From: Nemophila menziesii
Taxonomy: Eukaryota; Streptophyta; Magnoliopsida; Boraginales; Hydrophyllaceae
Length of the DNA stretch: 64,000 nt
NCBI GenBank assembly: GCA_029959085.1
Contig: JARWIR010000017.1
Coordinates: forward strand, 23,921,507-23,985,506
Reading direction: 5' to 3'
Below, piece after piece: positions 52,524-64,000 of this stretch (the stretch's first letter is position 1; each line of letters begins with the position of its first letter). The position numbers were made by a program, and so were the translations under genes. Under the pieces are notes generated by a model. The model was given only the letters and a program-made list of their open reading frames with translations, searched no databases and was not told where the DNA came from.

Positions 52524-55500
52524 GAGACAAGCTTGGAACTGTCAAGGCATAATGATGGCCTTGACAGAGTGGAGCTTATCATCATACTATTAAAACTCAC
52601 AGTATCGAGGTACTTTTTCACTTTGAAACTAAGCGTAAGTTTAATTATATTGAGAAGTTGTGCCCTAAATTAAACATGTCCTTAGTTGCCTTTGTTGACC
52701 CTGAGGGTCTTTCTAGGAATTTAGTTGTTTTTGTGAAGGATAAATCCCTTTTTAATCTTACAATTTATGATAAGAATTTAATTCATTGCACGTATGATGA
52801 CCCTAGGAAAGGTTTGTGTAAAATATCTTTTGTCTATGGTCCTACATCTGATTTGGAAAAATAATTTTTTTAAAATAATCTAAAAATAATCCCTTAATTG
52901 ATGGTGTATTTGGGAGATTTTAACCTAATACATTTTGCCTCTAAAAAGCTAGGAGGATACATTGGGAGTTTAAACAAAAAAACCATGAATTTGTTTAATG
53001 ATTTTATTGACATGAATGAGTTATTTGATCTACCTTCTAAAAGATGTAATTTCTATTGGTCAAACAAGAGGAATGTCAACCAGTTGATCAAACAAGTTCT
53101 TGACAGGGTTCTTGAGGAGTGGATGGTTAAGTTTCCTAATCTTGGAGTGCCTTATTACCATCTACATGCTCTGATCATACTCCTATTATCCTCAATCTTG
53201 GAATCCCTACTACCAAGAACAAGAAGAGATTTATGTTAGAAAACAGGTTGGCTTCAGGATGAATCTTGTAATAAAATGATTTTGGAAATATGGAGATCTC
53301 AAATTCTTGTTTAGGGTAAAGGGGTTCAAAGATTAGAATCAAATTGAAAAATATTGAGAAATGCGTTTCTCTCTGGGCTAGAAAAAGGGCTATGAATAAT
53401 AGAATTCTGATTTATTAAACTCTAGCCCAGATGGAGAGACTGTATAATGCCCCTTTCTCTGAGGTTAATAAAATTTCTTTTGATGATTTGAGTTTAAAGC
53501 TTGAAAATTACTGGAAAAAGAGGAAATGTACTAGGCTAGGAGATCTAGAAAATTTCTGGCTCAAGTTAGGGGATTAAATTCTAAATATTTTTGTACCATC
53601 ACCAAGATTAAGAGAACTATAAACAAAATATGTAGACTTAAAACTGAGAATGGTGATTGGATTAACACTGATGAGGAAATTTTTAAAGAAAATAAATCAT
53701 AATGTAACAATGTTTTCAAGAGTGTAGGTACAAGATATTATGAACCTAATTTGAGATGTGTTAAGAATGTCATATCTCATGATATGAATACATCTCTGAT
53801 AAACATGTGGATGAAGTTGAATTCAAAGATGCCATCTGGTCTCTTGGTAGTGACAAATCCACAGGTTTTAGTGGATTTGGTGCTTTTTTCTTACAAAAAT
53901 TATAGGAAGACATTAAAGTTGATCTTATTAGACTTGTGTCTGATTTTATTATGAATAATATTTCTATTTTTTATATTAACAATACTATTATTTTGCTTAT
54001 TCCAAAATGCACTAATCCTGATATGATTACATCTTTTAGATTGATTAGTTGTGCAAATTTTGTCTAGAAAATCATCTACAAGGTTTTAGCCAATAGACTA
54101 CAACCTTGGCTAAGTGATATTATCTCAGAAACCCAGACAACATTCATACATGGGAGATAAATCTTTGATAACACTCGTATAGCTCAAGAAGCTAGTCATT
54201 TTCTGAAGAATAAAATAACTACAAAAAAATATAATATAGCTGGTAAAGCTGATATTAGAAAGGCATATAAGAACGTTGAATGAGACTTTCTTCTTGATCT
54301 TTTGTGAAAGATGGGATTCCATCCAAGATGGGTGAATTGGATTAAGAATTGTATTACTTCAATCTCTTATAAAGTTCAAATTAATAGGGTGCTACATGCA
54401 ATTGATGCCCCTTAGAAAGGGTTGAGACAGGGAGACCCTTTGTCATTTTATATTTTTTGTCTTGTTACTCAAGCTCAGCCCCTATGGTTACTCATATCGT
54501 TTTTGCAGATGATAGACTTTTCTTCTTGGAAGCTGATGAATATAAAGTTGATATTTTCCTCACTATTCAGAACTGATATGGTATGGCAACAAGTCAATAC
54601 ATCAATTTAAACAAGAGCGGGGTATTGTTAAAAAACACTCCTATGGAAATCAGAAATGATATATATAGTCAACTCAAGAATGAGGAGACTAGAGGACCTT
54701 GGTAAGTACCTTGGTATTCCCTCAAGTTGGGGCAAATCCAAAATTAAATCATTGGAATGGCTAGTTGAAATGATACTTAAAATAATGGATGGTTGGGATA
54801 CTAAAATTCTTTCAAAAAGTGGGAAAGAAATTCTCATTAAAGCTATTATAGGTGCTATACCTAATTTCATTATGTCATTTTTTATAATTTCAAAAATAAC
54901 TCACAGCTCACTTGACATCTTGAGTTTCAAACTTCTATTGGAACAATCAAGGTGAATATATATGTAAGTGGCAAACTCTTATGAATTCTAAAGAGGATGG
55001 TGGTTTGGGATTTAAGGATTTTCATACTCATAATTCATCCCTTTTGGAATCTAATGCGTGGAAAATTTTCAATAATCAAAACTCTATTCTCTTCAAGCTG
55101 CTTAAAGGAAAATATTTTAGTAATTGTTGTTTTTTAAAAGCTCCATTATCTAACAACTACTCTTGGGGTTGGAAGAGTATACTTGCACGTAGGGTCTGCT
55201 TTAAAGAAGAGTTGAAATGGAACTTTGGTGATGGAAAAAGAATTAATATTTGGGAAGTTTCCCCGCTTCCAAATCACTTTATCTTATCTAAACCTCAAGG
55301 ATGTAATATTGAGTTTGTTTATGAGCTTTTTAATTCTGAAACAATTTAATGGAACTTAAAATTAAGTTATAGTTTATTCTTACCTAATTTTGAAGCAACC
55401 ATAAGCCAAATATACATTCACAACAACATTGTTTAGACTCCCCTTTTTGGAGTGGCTCTAAATCAGGGGATGCCATAGTTAAGAAATGCTATAATAATCT

Positions 55501-56624
55501 TTGGAAGGATCAACAAAGACAATAAATAACACTTTAGATTGGAAGTTCATTTGGCATTTAAAAGTTATGCGAAAGACTAAAAAATTTATCTAGAAATGCA
55601 GTAATAATGGCTTGGCTACAAATGAAGATTGGTTCAAAAAGAAGTCAATTGACATTCCAGTTTGTAACCTCTGTGGTGCACAGAATGAGTCAATTGAGCA
55701 TCTTTTACTTCATTGTTCATGGGCCAGAGCAGTTTGGCTGGAAAGTCCAATGAATTTGAATTCATTAACTAAACCTACATTTAATGTGAAAAATGGTTCA
55801 GTTTATTTGAATGTATACAAATGAGAATGGTAATAATTCCTCTAAGGTGGGGGAATTAATATTTTTTGTGGCTTGGTATATATGGAAAGGCATGCATGTA
55901 TTTATCTTCAAAGATATTACCCCTGACCCTATATGTACTCTCCAGAAATCTATAATAGCCTATGATGAGTATTGCTTAAATAATGAGTATACTCATGAGG
56001 CTAAGACTCTACATTCAAATAATCCAAAAACAATTATTATAAATGAAGGGGAAGAAGATAGTAACATGGAACCTCTTTATGAGGATACAAGAATGGTAAG
56101 GGGAAGGGGTACAAACTGGGTTCCCCCTAGTCATGGAAACTTTAAGATTAACTGTTATGCTTCAGTTGATTGATAAACTAATCTAGTTGCATTTGCTTGT
56201 GTTTTGAGGGATTCCACAAGTATTTTGCTAGAAGGTTTTGCAAAGAAGGTTTTGCAAAGAAGGTTCACGTTAATTTAGTGGCCGAGGCAGAGGAAATAGG
56301 TATTATGGCATCTTGTGAGATGGCTTCAAGATACACTCCTAGATCTGTTGAGCTGGAGAATGACAACCTTTCTATTATTAATAAAATTAACTCTACTAGT
56401 GGTATAATTATTAGCCGTACTAGTATTTTGGTTAAAAACATTTGTTTTTGTTAAGCTAAGTATAAGCTTAAGGTCTCTTTTACTAGAAGATCAAACAATA
56501 TAGTAGCAGATTCGGTGGCCAAACATAAGCTAAGTGGCAATTTGTTTGGACTTTGGACTCTTTATCTACCTCCCAAATTAGCTATCTTGATTAAGGACGA
56601 TGTCGAAATGTTTGGTATTGGTTA
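52524..56624 (+). pseudogene. LINE ORF2, broken (endonuclease, RT, zf-RVT, RNase H)
   Basis: Starts MRQAWNCQG at 52524, equivalent to the intact ORF2 start. Recognisable segments: endonuclease (YLGDFNLIHF near 52905; CNFYWSNKRN; RNQLIKQVLDR-like), RT (SFRLISCANF-like near 54035, KADIRKAYKNVE near 54246, GLRQGDPLSFYIF at 54420, an ADD catalytic loop near 54508), thumb (YLGIPSSWGKSKIKSLEW near 54709), zf-RVT (CNLCGAQNESIEHLLLHCSW, 55666-55725) and RNase H (FKINCYASVD, AEAEEIG, ELENDNLS). A deletion of about 60 bp before the catalytic loop and at least ten frame breaks are seen. The zf-RVT segment is the least damaged. Confidence 0.88.
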
Positions 56625-56673
56625 ATTTGTAACCGACTCTTTATTAACTGCAATTTCATTCGACTAAAAAAGT

Positions 56674-59160
56674 GAAGTCATTTGTAGCTTAAATTACATT
56701 AAATAAAAGAGATAATTGCTTAAAAAATTTAAACCTTCTAATATCATTCTATAAAGAATCCAATTTATTTTTTTGATTTCAAAAGGTTCTAAAAATTGTT
56801 TCTTTGTGTTGATCTTCACATCTTACTCCCCGCTAACTCGAACACATTAATGATTAACGATCAAACTACGAATATGACTAAATATAACAAAATCCTTTTA
56901 TAATAAATTTATTCTATATATTTATTCATTCAATAACAGTGTTTCAAAATTATAGCATCAAGTCTCTTTCTTTCTTTCCACCTATTCTCTTATTTTCACG
57001 CAACACCACAACGCAACCACCACCACCACCACACAAAAGCTGATATCAAATTTTCTAACCACTACTACATCACCACTATGCACCGTCTTTGCCATAAACG
57101 TCACCACCACCACTGCCATTTATTCCACCACCATTGTTATTAATACCACAACCATTAACGTCACCACCACAACCACAACAACCCGTACCATTAACATCAC
57201 CATCCCTGCTATTAACGAAACTTCAAACTGACAAGTTTTCAGGGCATCCGAATCAACGCCATAACTATCGTCATTTGGACCACAACCATTAACGTTACCT
57301 TTGCAAATAAAAATCTATTATTTTGAATAAATATTATGGTTAGTTTGAACGTTTTATAATGATGTAATTCACAACTCAACAATTTTCAACGACACACCAT
57401 TTATATGCACACACAACTCAAATAATTTCTAGTGATAACCCATTAAAACGTGCACACCGTCCAATCTTTTTCAATGGTAACTCATTTATACTCCACACAA
57501 CCCAATCATTTTATACTGAAAACCCTAATTAGTGTCTTAGATTTTATTTGTTTATTGTCATCTATACAACATATTCTTATTTGGTTTTTTTTTTTTTTTT
57601 AAGATTTGAATGTAGAAATTATGGTAAAAAATGTGATTTATGGTATCAAAAGATTGTTATGAGGAAAAAAAATTATACATCATTTATGATACATGAGAAG
57701 AAATATTATTTATATTTAACGAGTAATTAAAATCTATTAATGATAATATAAAGATAAAGTAGTATAATTTTGGATTGAAATTTATGTGAAAACTTATAGA
57801 TTATTCAAGTCATTTACACAAAATAGAAAGGAAAATATACATGGTGGTTATCCAATTAATCTTGACGACAACAATGATTTAGTTAATGAGAAAAGTGACA
57901 CTTTTCTTTTGTCAACGGAAAGAAAAGTGACAATAAAGAAAACAAAATTACTTGGTGGATAGGCAATCAAACCCGACGACAATTTCTCAGTGAGTAAAGA
58001 ACTTCACATTAAAGAACTTGGCAAAAGTACGTGGTGGTCAATAAAATAAGTATAGTGTTATGAAATAAGTATATTATATTTTAGATATGATGATATATGT
58101 GGTTAACCCGCTAGATGGATATATATATTGTGAATTTGAAAAAAAAGAAAAGAATATATAGTCTGAATTTGACAAAAAATAAATAAATACTCTGAAGGTT
58201 TTTTTTTTTTGGCAGGATATATAAAAAACAAATAAACCAGAAAAATAAATGTCCCGTCAATCTATCCTTATTTACGAGAACAAAATTACTACTTCCGTGC
58301 ACAAAAACCTTGCACCGGTTTTCCGCCTAACTTTAAGAGCCACTTGATACGTATACACATGAAGAAGAAATAAAAGTAAAAAAAAAAAAACATACAACTT
58401 TATATTATCTCGTATTCCTTACTTAAATAGAAAACCCCCACCCTTTATTTTTTTAGAAACAAGGTAAATGATTACTAGTTTACTACAACTCTCGTTTTCT
58501 ATCTGGGGCTACACATCAATCTCAGTACTTTTCAGCTGCATCTATTGCGTGTGATCAATCTCCATATCTTGTTTGGTGCATCAATGTATGCCAAACATAC
58601 AGTGGATTGCAACACTCCTATATGTGCTAGCCAATCGACACATGTATTCACTCCATGTAAATACTTTTCATCTCGAAGGACGTGTTTCTAACCAGAATGG
58701 CTCCATTCCCCTCAACACATGGCTCTCCCGGACCTCCACCTTGTGTCACATGCAACCCCTATTAACAATTTCCTTATTTACTAAAAAAACAACTCATTTC
58801 CTTTGTAACCATCCTTACACTCTCCCCCATTTTCCTTCGAGGCGGTCCCATCAATTTGGGGACCTTGGGTGGAATTTTAAATTGGGCATATACAACCTTT
58901 ATCTTAACTCAACCAAAACAAAAATAAAGGTTAGATTAATACATTACACAAAATAATAGCTAGATACCTTTTGGTTTATTATCTTTGAAAATATGTGTTT
59001 TTAAGCTATATATATATATGAATAATGCAACCTTTAACCCAACTCAACCAGGAGAATAAACCGACATAATAAGGTTGAGAAGGTAGGGGGTGGAGTAAAG
59101 CACATAAGGGATTAAAATTATATACATAATGTAGTGTTAATCTGCTAACACTACCCTATG
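56674..59160. other. Spacer, no gene supported
   Basis: AT-rich apart from the CAN-repeat tract at 57005-57300. The ORF at 58573-58956 (plus) is slightly less AT-rich and Cys/His-containing, but I recognise no domain and neighbouring frames are equally open for short distances. Poly-T/poly-A runs at 57584-57600, 58199-58211 and 58380-58391. Confidence 0.45.
57005..57300. repeat. Imperfect CAC/CCA/ATT trinucleotide-rich tract
   Basis: Repeated ACCACCACCA, CATTAACGTCACCACCA and CCATTATTAACG-like words. On the plus strand it would read as Thr/His/Pro-rich in short frames with stops. Similar in composition to 2552-2646. Confidence 0.75.
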
Positions 59161-60160
59161 TACATAATAAATTCCACTTTGCCAATCCAATTTTTTTTTT
59201 CTTCATATTTCTATTTTTTTCTTTTGATAGCTAGCTATGACTCTTTTTTTAATGTGAGATATCATGCTACTTTTTCTCATATAATATTTTTTTTTCAAAT
59301 AATTTTTTTCCATTTACTTTTACCCCAGCAAAGGGTTACAATTATAAACTCTTCATCATCAATAATATCACAATTACAATCAAATTCCCAATCCCATTGT
59401 TCCCCTAATGATGAAACCCACCATCCCAAATTCAAGCTCTAAAACAACTTGTCTCAGGTTTTGCGATGCGAGTGCAGGTCATATGGATAAGTCCTATAAA
59501 CTAAAGGGTATAGCTTGTAATGTGGCTAATAAAAGGCTTTAGAAAGGCTCAGAGGGGCTAAGACAGATAAATAATAATCAAATAAAAGTGTGAGAAAGCT
59601 AAAAGGCTTCAAGTGACTTCAATATGAAAGAACTGTCTTATTCACTTTTCTAACTACCACTATTAGTTCATAGACAAGCGGGTTTTCAACTAATTTCAAA
59701 CCTCACGTTCTGCACACCAATTAACTCTCCCTAAGTTCCAACTTGACACTTCATACGCATTACTTATTAATCTTCCATATCTTTTACTTACTGATTTCAT
59801 ACATGCATACTAAACCTATTAGTGACACCATTCAAAAACATACTACTTACTATCATTGACTTAAATAAACATGCTCAAGAGGTACATTCATTATATTCTA
59901 TGCCAATTCTAACCCTAAATTTTTTAAATTTTATTCGAAAACAAAAAGGAAGATGAGGACAACGAATCCCCAACCCCAACTAAAAATGAGCCGTGTCCCC
60001 ACGACTCGAAAGAGACTAAAAACACAATAAGATTTAAACAAATACAAATATTGCACTTAAATAAATGGTTAAGAAAAAATAAAAAATACTCTTCGAGGCT
60101 ATTGCCTCGCATGATTAATACCCAAGAATAGGGTGCATTGATTTTCTTGTATGTAAATTC
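59161..60160 (-). other. 3' non-coding region of element D
   Basis: Matches 32760-33830 of B in reverse. It contains the hairpin CGAGGC-TATT-GCCTCG (60094-60109; loop AATA in element sense), a polypurine-like tract (59965-59990) and the damaged inverted pair CAAAGGG / CCACTTTGCC (59329 and 59171). Confidence 0.78.
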
Positions 60161-61130
60161 TAGTATCACCAATTTCGCACTCCCTTACCTCCTCTTATGA
60201 TTTATCCCAATAAATTATACAACTCTGATTCTTGTTTATAGGAAGGTAGGGAAGGATTATTTATGAATCTATGGTTATTTGGTGATGTTTTGATGTGGGG
60301 TAGACGTTTGATGAAGTTTTCATGGTGTTTTAATAGAGTTTGGGACTGAAATTTTCATGTTAGGAAGGTTGGAAGAGGTTAGGTTTAACTCTTATAAGGT
60401 AATAATTCCATTAGGACTCAAATTCTCCTCTTCAAACCGCCTAATGCAGTGCACCGGACAATCACTGCGGTGTACTTCAGGTGACGTCATGTCTACTGTG
60501 GCGACGGGTCTTCGCGAATGACGACACGGTCTGGACACTGGGAGCCTCGGCACTGGACTTGATTTTCTTACTGTTGTAACAGTTTTGATCTGGTGCAGTG
60601 CACTAGACTATACTCGCGGTGTACCGCAGATATGTTTTGGATGACACTGAAAAAATACGTTTTTTATTTTATCTCCAAATCAGTTTTCTCCACTCCATTG
60701 GATAGATCTCGGAAAAATATGCTATATAGACTCGAGAAAAAGTGAATTCCGACCTCCGAGCACAAAGTTATGGCCTTTTGAACTTTTCCATATTATGTCA
60801 CTGTCTCGCGCACTTGACGATACGGTACAGGTGCAGTGCACCGTTGCTAGGGTGCCGTGTACCGCACAAAACCTCTGTCCAACACTTTAAACTTCGATTT
60901 TTTTTGATTTTTCACCCCAAACTCGAACCTTGCATACCTACTCACTGAAAACACTTATACGTACCTTATTATTGCAATATGCACTCAAAAATACATAAAC
61001 TAACTAAAAAGAACAAAGACATAAATACATAAAAACATAAAAGATTGTGGGATGTCTCCCAAGAGCATTTTTGTTTAAATTCGTTTAGTTCGACGTGTTA
61101 CCCCGGTGATTATTTCTTAACATCACCTCC
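60161..61130 (-). other. Post-pol region of element D with GC-rich repeats
   Basis: AC-rich leader in element sense (60161-60430), then CGGTGTACCG-type repeats at about 60448-60870, with exact GCGGTGTACCGC at 60616-60627. The TGGG-loop-CCCA hairpin at 61048-61061 corresponds to the CGGG-loop-CCCG hairpin of A and B. Confidence 0.72.
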
Positions 61131-62964
61131 CTAGCAATGAATGAGCTTATCAATATCTACTCCGCGAAATTTGAATCCCTTGCCTTTCACTCCCACAAAC
61201 TTCTCAGATCTATTCTTTGTAACCATGAATGGTATCATCCAATAATTCTAGGGTGTACGTGGTAACTTGCTTTAACTTATGCATTACACTCCTCAGGTGA
61301 ACCAATCAATTCCTCAGTTTATAAGCTTCGCTTGTTAGCAAGAATGTCCTTCATGAATTTGAGATATTTTGGCTTTCTATTGAGAGCTTCTACAAATGGT
61401 ATATTGATATATAACTTACTCACCATGTCAATAAACTTCTTAACTTCTTTTTCATTGTTCTTGTTTTTGACACGTGATGGAAAATGGTAGAGGAGGACGT
61501 GTATTGTTCACCACCGAGCTCTTCTTCTTTTCTAGTGTATTCTCTGGGACACTCTTTGGTTCAATTACCTCTTTGACTTTATCTTCAACCATTTCTTCAA
61601 TTACCTCTTCGGGAATAGGGGATGGTTCTTTTGGTTGTTCTGTTTCTTCTAGTCTAGGCAGAGGTAATTGTTTTCCACTTCTTAATTATACTGCATGACA
61701 AGCATCATCTTGAGGAGTTATAGTATCACTCGAAATTTGCCCTTTTAGACTGCTTTGTATTGCACTCGCCATCTATGATATAGTATTCTCAAGGTCTTTA
61801 ATAACCCTCGCTTGTTATTGAAACCTTTGTCGATTCACCTCCATGCATCCTCAAGAACTTTCATAAATTTATCTAGACTCTGATCAAAACTTGAAGGTTG
61901 CTCATGTGTAGCTTGTTGCGTTGAATATGAAATTGGTTCTTGATAAAAATCTTCATTCGTCGGCACTTGTTGATAGATTGGTTGTGGTTGATAATAGTTT
62001 TGAGGCCGAGTAGCAAAATAGTTACCTTGGTTTTCGACCCAATTCTGATTCTGTGGGGAATAATTATTAGCGTGACTTCCTTGAGGATGATAATAACCAT
62101 TCGAGTAATAGTTTCTTTGATGAGACACAAAGGAAATCGAAGCTTGATTATGAATACAGTTCTCCCATGAATGATTTCTTTCTCCACAACCAGGACATGA
62201 AGGTAATGCGTGTACTAGATTTACCTGAGCTACTGAGCTGCTCTATAAACCTGATTGTTCTTGTAATTCTTTAAGTTGTTGGTTTAATTCTTCGATACTT
62301 AGAGCTTATAAGGTATCTTCTTCTTTTTATGATTCTAACGGCTAACTTATTTCGGTATTAAGAACTATTTCCATGATAATATGAGCGTCTTCGGGATCTA
62401 ATAACACAAAACTTCCATCTCCTAATATATCTGCCCTTGACTTGGATTCGCTGTTGAGTCCTCCATAGAACATGGTTAATTGATATTCAGGAGAGGAGAC
62501 GTGGAATGGACACCTCGCTTTCTTCTCGTTAACACGTAACCATGCTTCACCAACACTTTCCCCTTCTTCTTTAAAAATTATTCTAACTCCTCCATATCTT
62601 TTAAGCATCTACTAATCACATAGAATCGATCTAGAAATTTGTCTTGGAGTTCATCCTAATCTAGAATTGAATCAGGATGTTGGTAATCATACTAATCGCT
62701 TGCACTTTCGGTTAAAAAGAATTGGAACATAATGTAGTACATCTGTAGAACGATGTAGGCATCACAGATCTGCATGAATTTCTGAATATAACGAACCAGG
62801 TCCTAATGTGCAGCACCACTAAATCGACCATAACTCAAAAATTGTTCAATCATGCATGGTTCAGGCCTGAATTTAGCGGCTTGGATTTCTGGAGTGCGGA
62901 TTCCTCTAGGTTGCACTCTGAATGAGACGGGAAGATCGAGTTTCCTCGGACTTTCCATCTGCAT
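61131..62964 (-). pseudogene. Gag of element D with pol deletion, broken
   Basis: From about 62964 the minus strand encodes the gypsy gag N-terminus (IRTPEIQAAKFRPEP, later IQKFMQICDAY) homologous to element A. Next are a segment with EEGESVGEAWLRV (62608-62342), the zinc knuckle CPGCGERNHSWENC (about 62155-62195), a Tyr/Gln-rich stretch (62128-61835), LRSGKQLPLPR-like text (about 61690), the IPFVEAL segment (about 61400) and then the same short basic pol tail as in B (about 61230-61180). Many stops and frame changes. Protease, RT, RNase H and integrase core are absent between the gag-like segment and the tail, exactly as in B. Confidence 0.8.
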
Positions 62965-63056
62965 AACCTGTAATAGACAAAACTAAATACAAAAGCGTAA
63001 AGTAGAACTAACTAAAATAAAAGCACTAAATAAATGCACAAGGACTAACGATGTAG

Positions 63057-63074
63057 TCCCCGATAGTGGCGGTA
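63057..63074 (-). other. Damaged primer-binding site of element D
   Basis: The plus strand reads TCCCCGATAGTGGCGGTA, the reverse complement of a mutated form of the tRNA-Asp-type site seen in A and B. The LTR end next to it (about 110 bp including GGCCACACCA) is deleted, so the site is joined to interior LTR sequence. Confidence 0.65.
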
Positions 63075-64000
63075 CTCATTGCAAGTATCACAGGTCGTAC
63101 GCATGTTTTAATGATAAGTAAGATTCGTTCCTCAGAGACTACGAAAGTTAGGAAGAACTTATGCAATATAAAGTGCAAATAAGAAATCTAGAAGAATAAT
63201 ACGCTGGAAATAAAAGACTTGGAAATATTTGTTTGGTTTTAAGACTCTAAACAATTAACTAAGTAAAGTAAAGACATGAAAAAATAAATAGAAGAAGATA
63301 GTATGAGAGTTTAGCTCTAGATCTAGCAAGTAATCCCCACTATCCTTGTTTATTCTATTCATGTAAGGGAGAATTGTGTGATATGAAATATTCAGGATTC
63401 AAGATTCTTCCTAACCCCTTTCCAGGTGGACTTAGGTGACGACCTAACAATTACCAGGGGACTTGGGTAAGGGGACCCTGTGCAATGATCCGTGATTAAA
63501 TCTTAAACCCTAATGACTATCTAGTTAGGCAAGCCCTTCCAGATCACTCCCGCACACTAGCCGTTTATGTGGTGTTTCAATAATTAGACACTCCTTCTGG
63601 GTGACCATCTAACTACTATTAAGGTAATCCTATACGTTGTGCACCGCAAGAACTACAGATAATAAATCAAAACACATAAAAGCAGAGAATACAACACTAA
63701 TTTTAAATAAATGCGAACATCCCAAATCAAAATAGATATAACAAAAGTATAGGGTTCATACCCATATGCTAATCTCAAGCTAAAACAGAATTAGTTCATA
63801 CTAGAGAAATAAAAGAAAACAATTACGAATTTGAAGGATTGGGAAGGCAGGACTTGTTGGCCAACTCCTTCTGATCTTCTCTCCTCTTGATGTAGGCTTC
63901 TTCTTGGTCTAAAGGCTGACCAAGGATATGTTTCTAATGACAAGAGGATGTATTTATAGGGTTTAGAAGACCCTAGGTCGAAATATTGGAGTATAAGGCA
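63075..64000 (-). mobile_element. Partial 5' LTR of element D
   Basis: Minus-strand LTR of the A/B family. Near 63120-63300 it follows the B LTR (AGATTCGTTCCTCAGAGACT, AAATATTTGTTTGG). At 63450-63620 it resembles the A LTR more (AATAATTAGACACTCC, GGGTGACCATCTAACTACTA). The last bases (63900-64000) reach the region around the TATA box (TGTATTTATAGGG). The rest lies outside the window. Confidence 0.82.

Larger units (their letters stand above)
51541..56673 (+). mobile_element. Decayed LINE related to the intact LINE, 5' part lost
   Basis: Follows the intact LINE (6779-12767) in order: the zinc-knuckle half of ORF1, then ORF2 endonuclease, RT, zf-RVT and RNase H, and the same 3' end TTCGACTAAAAAA (56662-56673). 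It starts inside ORF1 near 51541 and has many frameshifts, stops and small deletions. Nucleotide similarity is easy to see (for example TGGGGCAAATCCAAAATTAA near 54730). Confidence 0.9.
59161..64000 (-). mobile_element. Gypsy element D (Athila-like), non-autonomous, truncated by the window end
   Basis: Reads on the minus strand from a partial 5' LTR (63075-64000) through a damaged primer site, gag, the same pol deletion as in B, the post-pol hairpin, GC-rich repeats and the 3' non-coding region to about 59161. There the match to A and B stops (at CCACTTTGCC, the CCGGCAAAG motif), so the polypurine tract and 3' LTR are missing. The downstream ORF of A is also missing. Confidence 0.88.

Noticed and set aside
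58573..58956. Possible host gene fragment of 127 codons
   Set aside because: No domain recognised, no upstream exon signal that can be defended, and surrounding frames are similar. Left as spacer.

Overview
The window looks like a transposon-packed intergenic region of a plant nuclear genome, probably a eudicot. Evidence: it is strongly AT-rich; it carries plant-type LINEs whose ORF2 ends in a plant RNase H domain; it has a Sirevirus-type Copia element primed by initiator-Met tRNA; and it has Athila-like gypsy elements primed by tRNA-Asp. The species cannot be fixed from the sequence. I found no convincing single-copy host gene, no rRNA gene, no functional tRNA gene and no CRISPR array.

Layout. 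1-194 is the end of a gypsy LTR. 195-2956 is AT-rich spacer with a 78-bp tandem repeat. 2957-5990 is a decayed minus-strand LINE, followed by a plus-strand LINE 3' fragment (to 6662). 6779-12767 is a full-length plus-strand LINE with both ORFs open and a 12-bp target-site duplication. 13041-15688 and 40535-41490 belong to unclassified G-rich repeats that were split by the insertion of gypsy element A (15689-40534). A contains two younger elements: Sirevirus C (17973-25592, minus strand, LTRs differing at one of 1162 positions by eye, perfect GGTTG duplication) and gypsy element B (28160-35928, LTRs about 2% different). The LTRs of A differ by roughly 7%, which agrees with the nesting order A, then B, then C. 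41616-47693 is element E, a non-coding LTR retroelement with 250-bp LTRs and a perfect AATAC duplication. 47694-51540 is spacer with microsatellites. 51541-56673 is a decayed LINE related to the intact one. 56674-59160 is spacer with CAN repeats. 59161-64000 is gypsy element D (minus strand), cut by the window end.

How the parts relate. A, B and D are one gypsy family. All lack reverse transcriptase, RNase H and most of integrase. B and D share the same gag-to-integrase-tail deletion, so they can only have moved with proteins supplied in trans. The intact LINE and Sirevirus C are the only near-autonomous elements; C has in-frame stops in gag and at the gag/pol boundary.

The strongest candidate for something undescribed is the interior of element E. 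It has about 20 short hairpins whose stems differ in sequence but stay complementary around TTCRN-type loops, interleaved with tandem tRNA-like units that fit cloverleaf numbering. A second unexpected signal is a palindromic GCGGTGTACCGC motif shared between the LTR of Sirevirus C and the interiors of the unrelated gypsy elements B and D.
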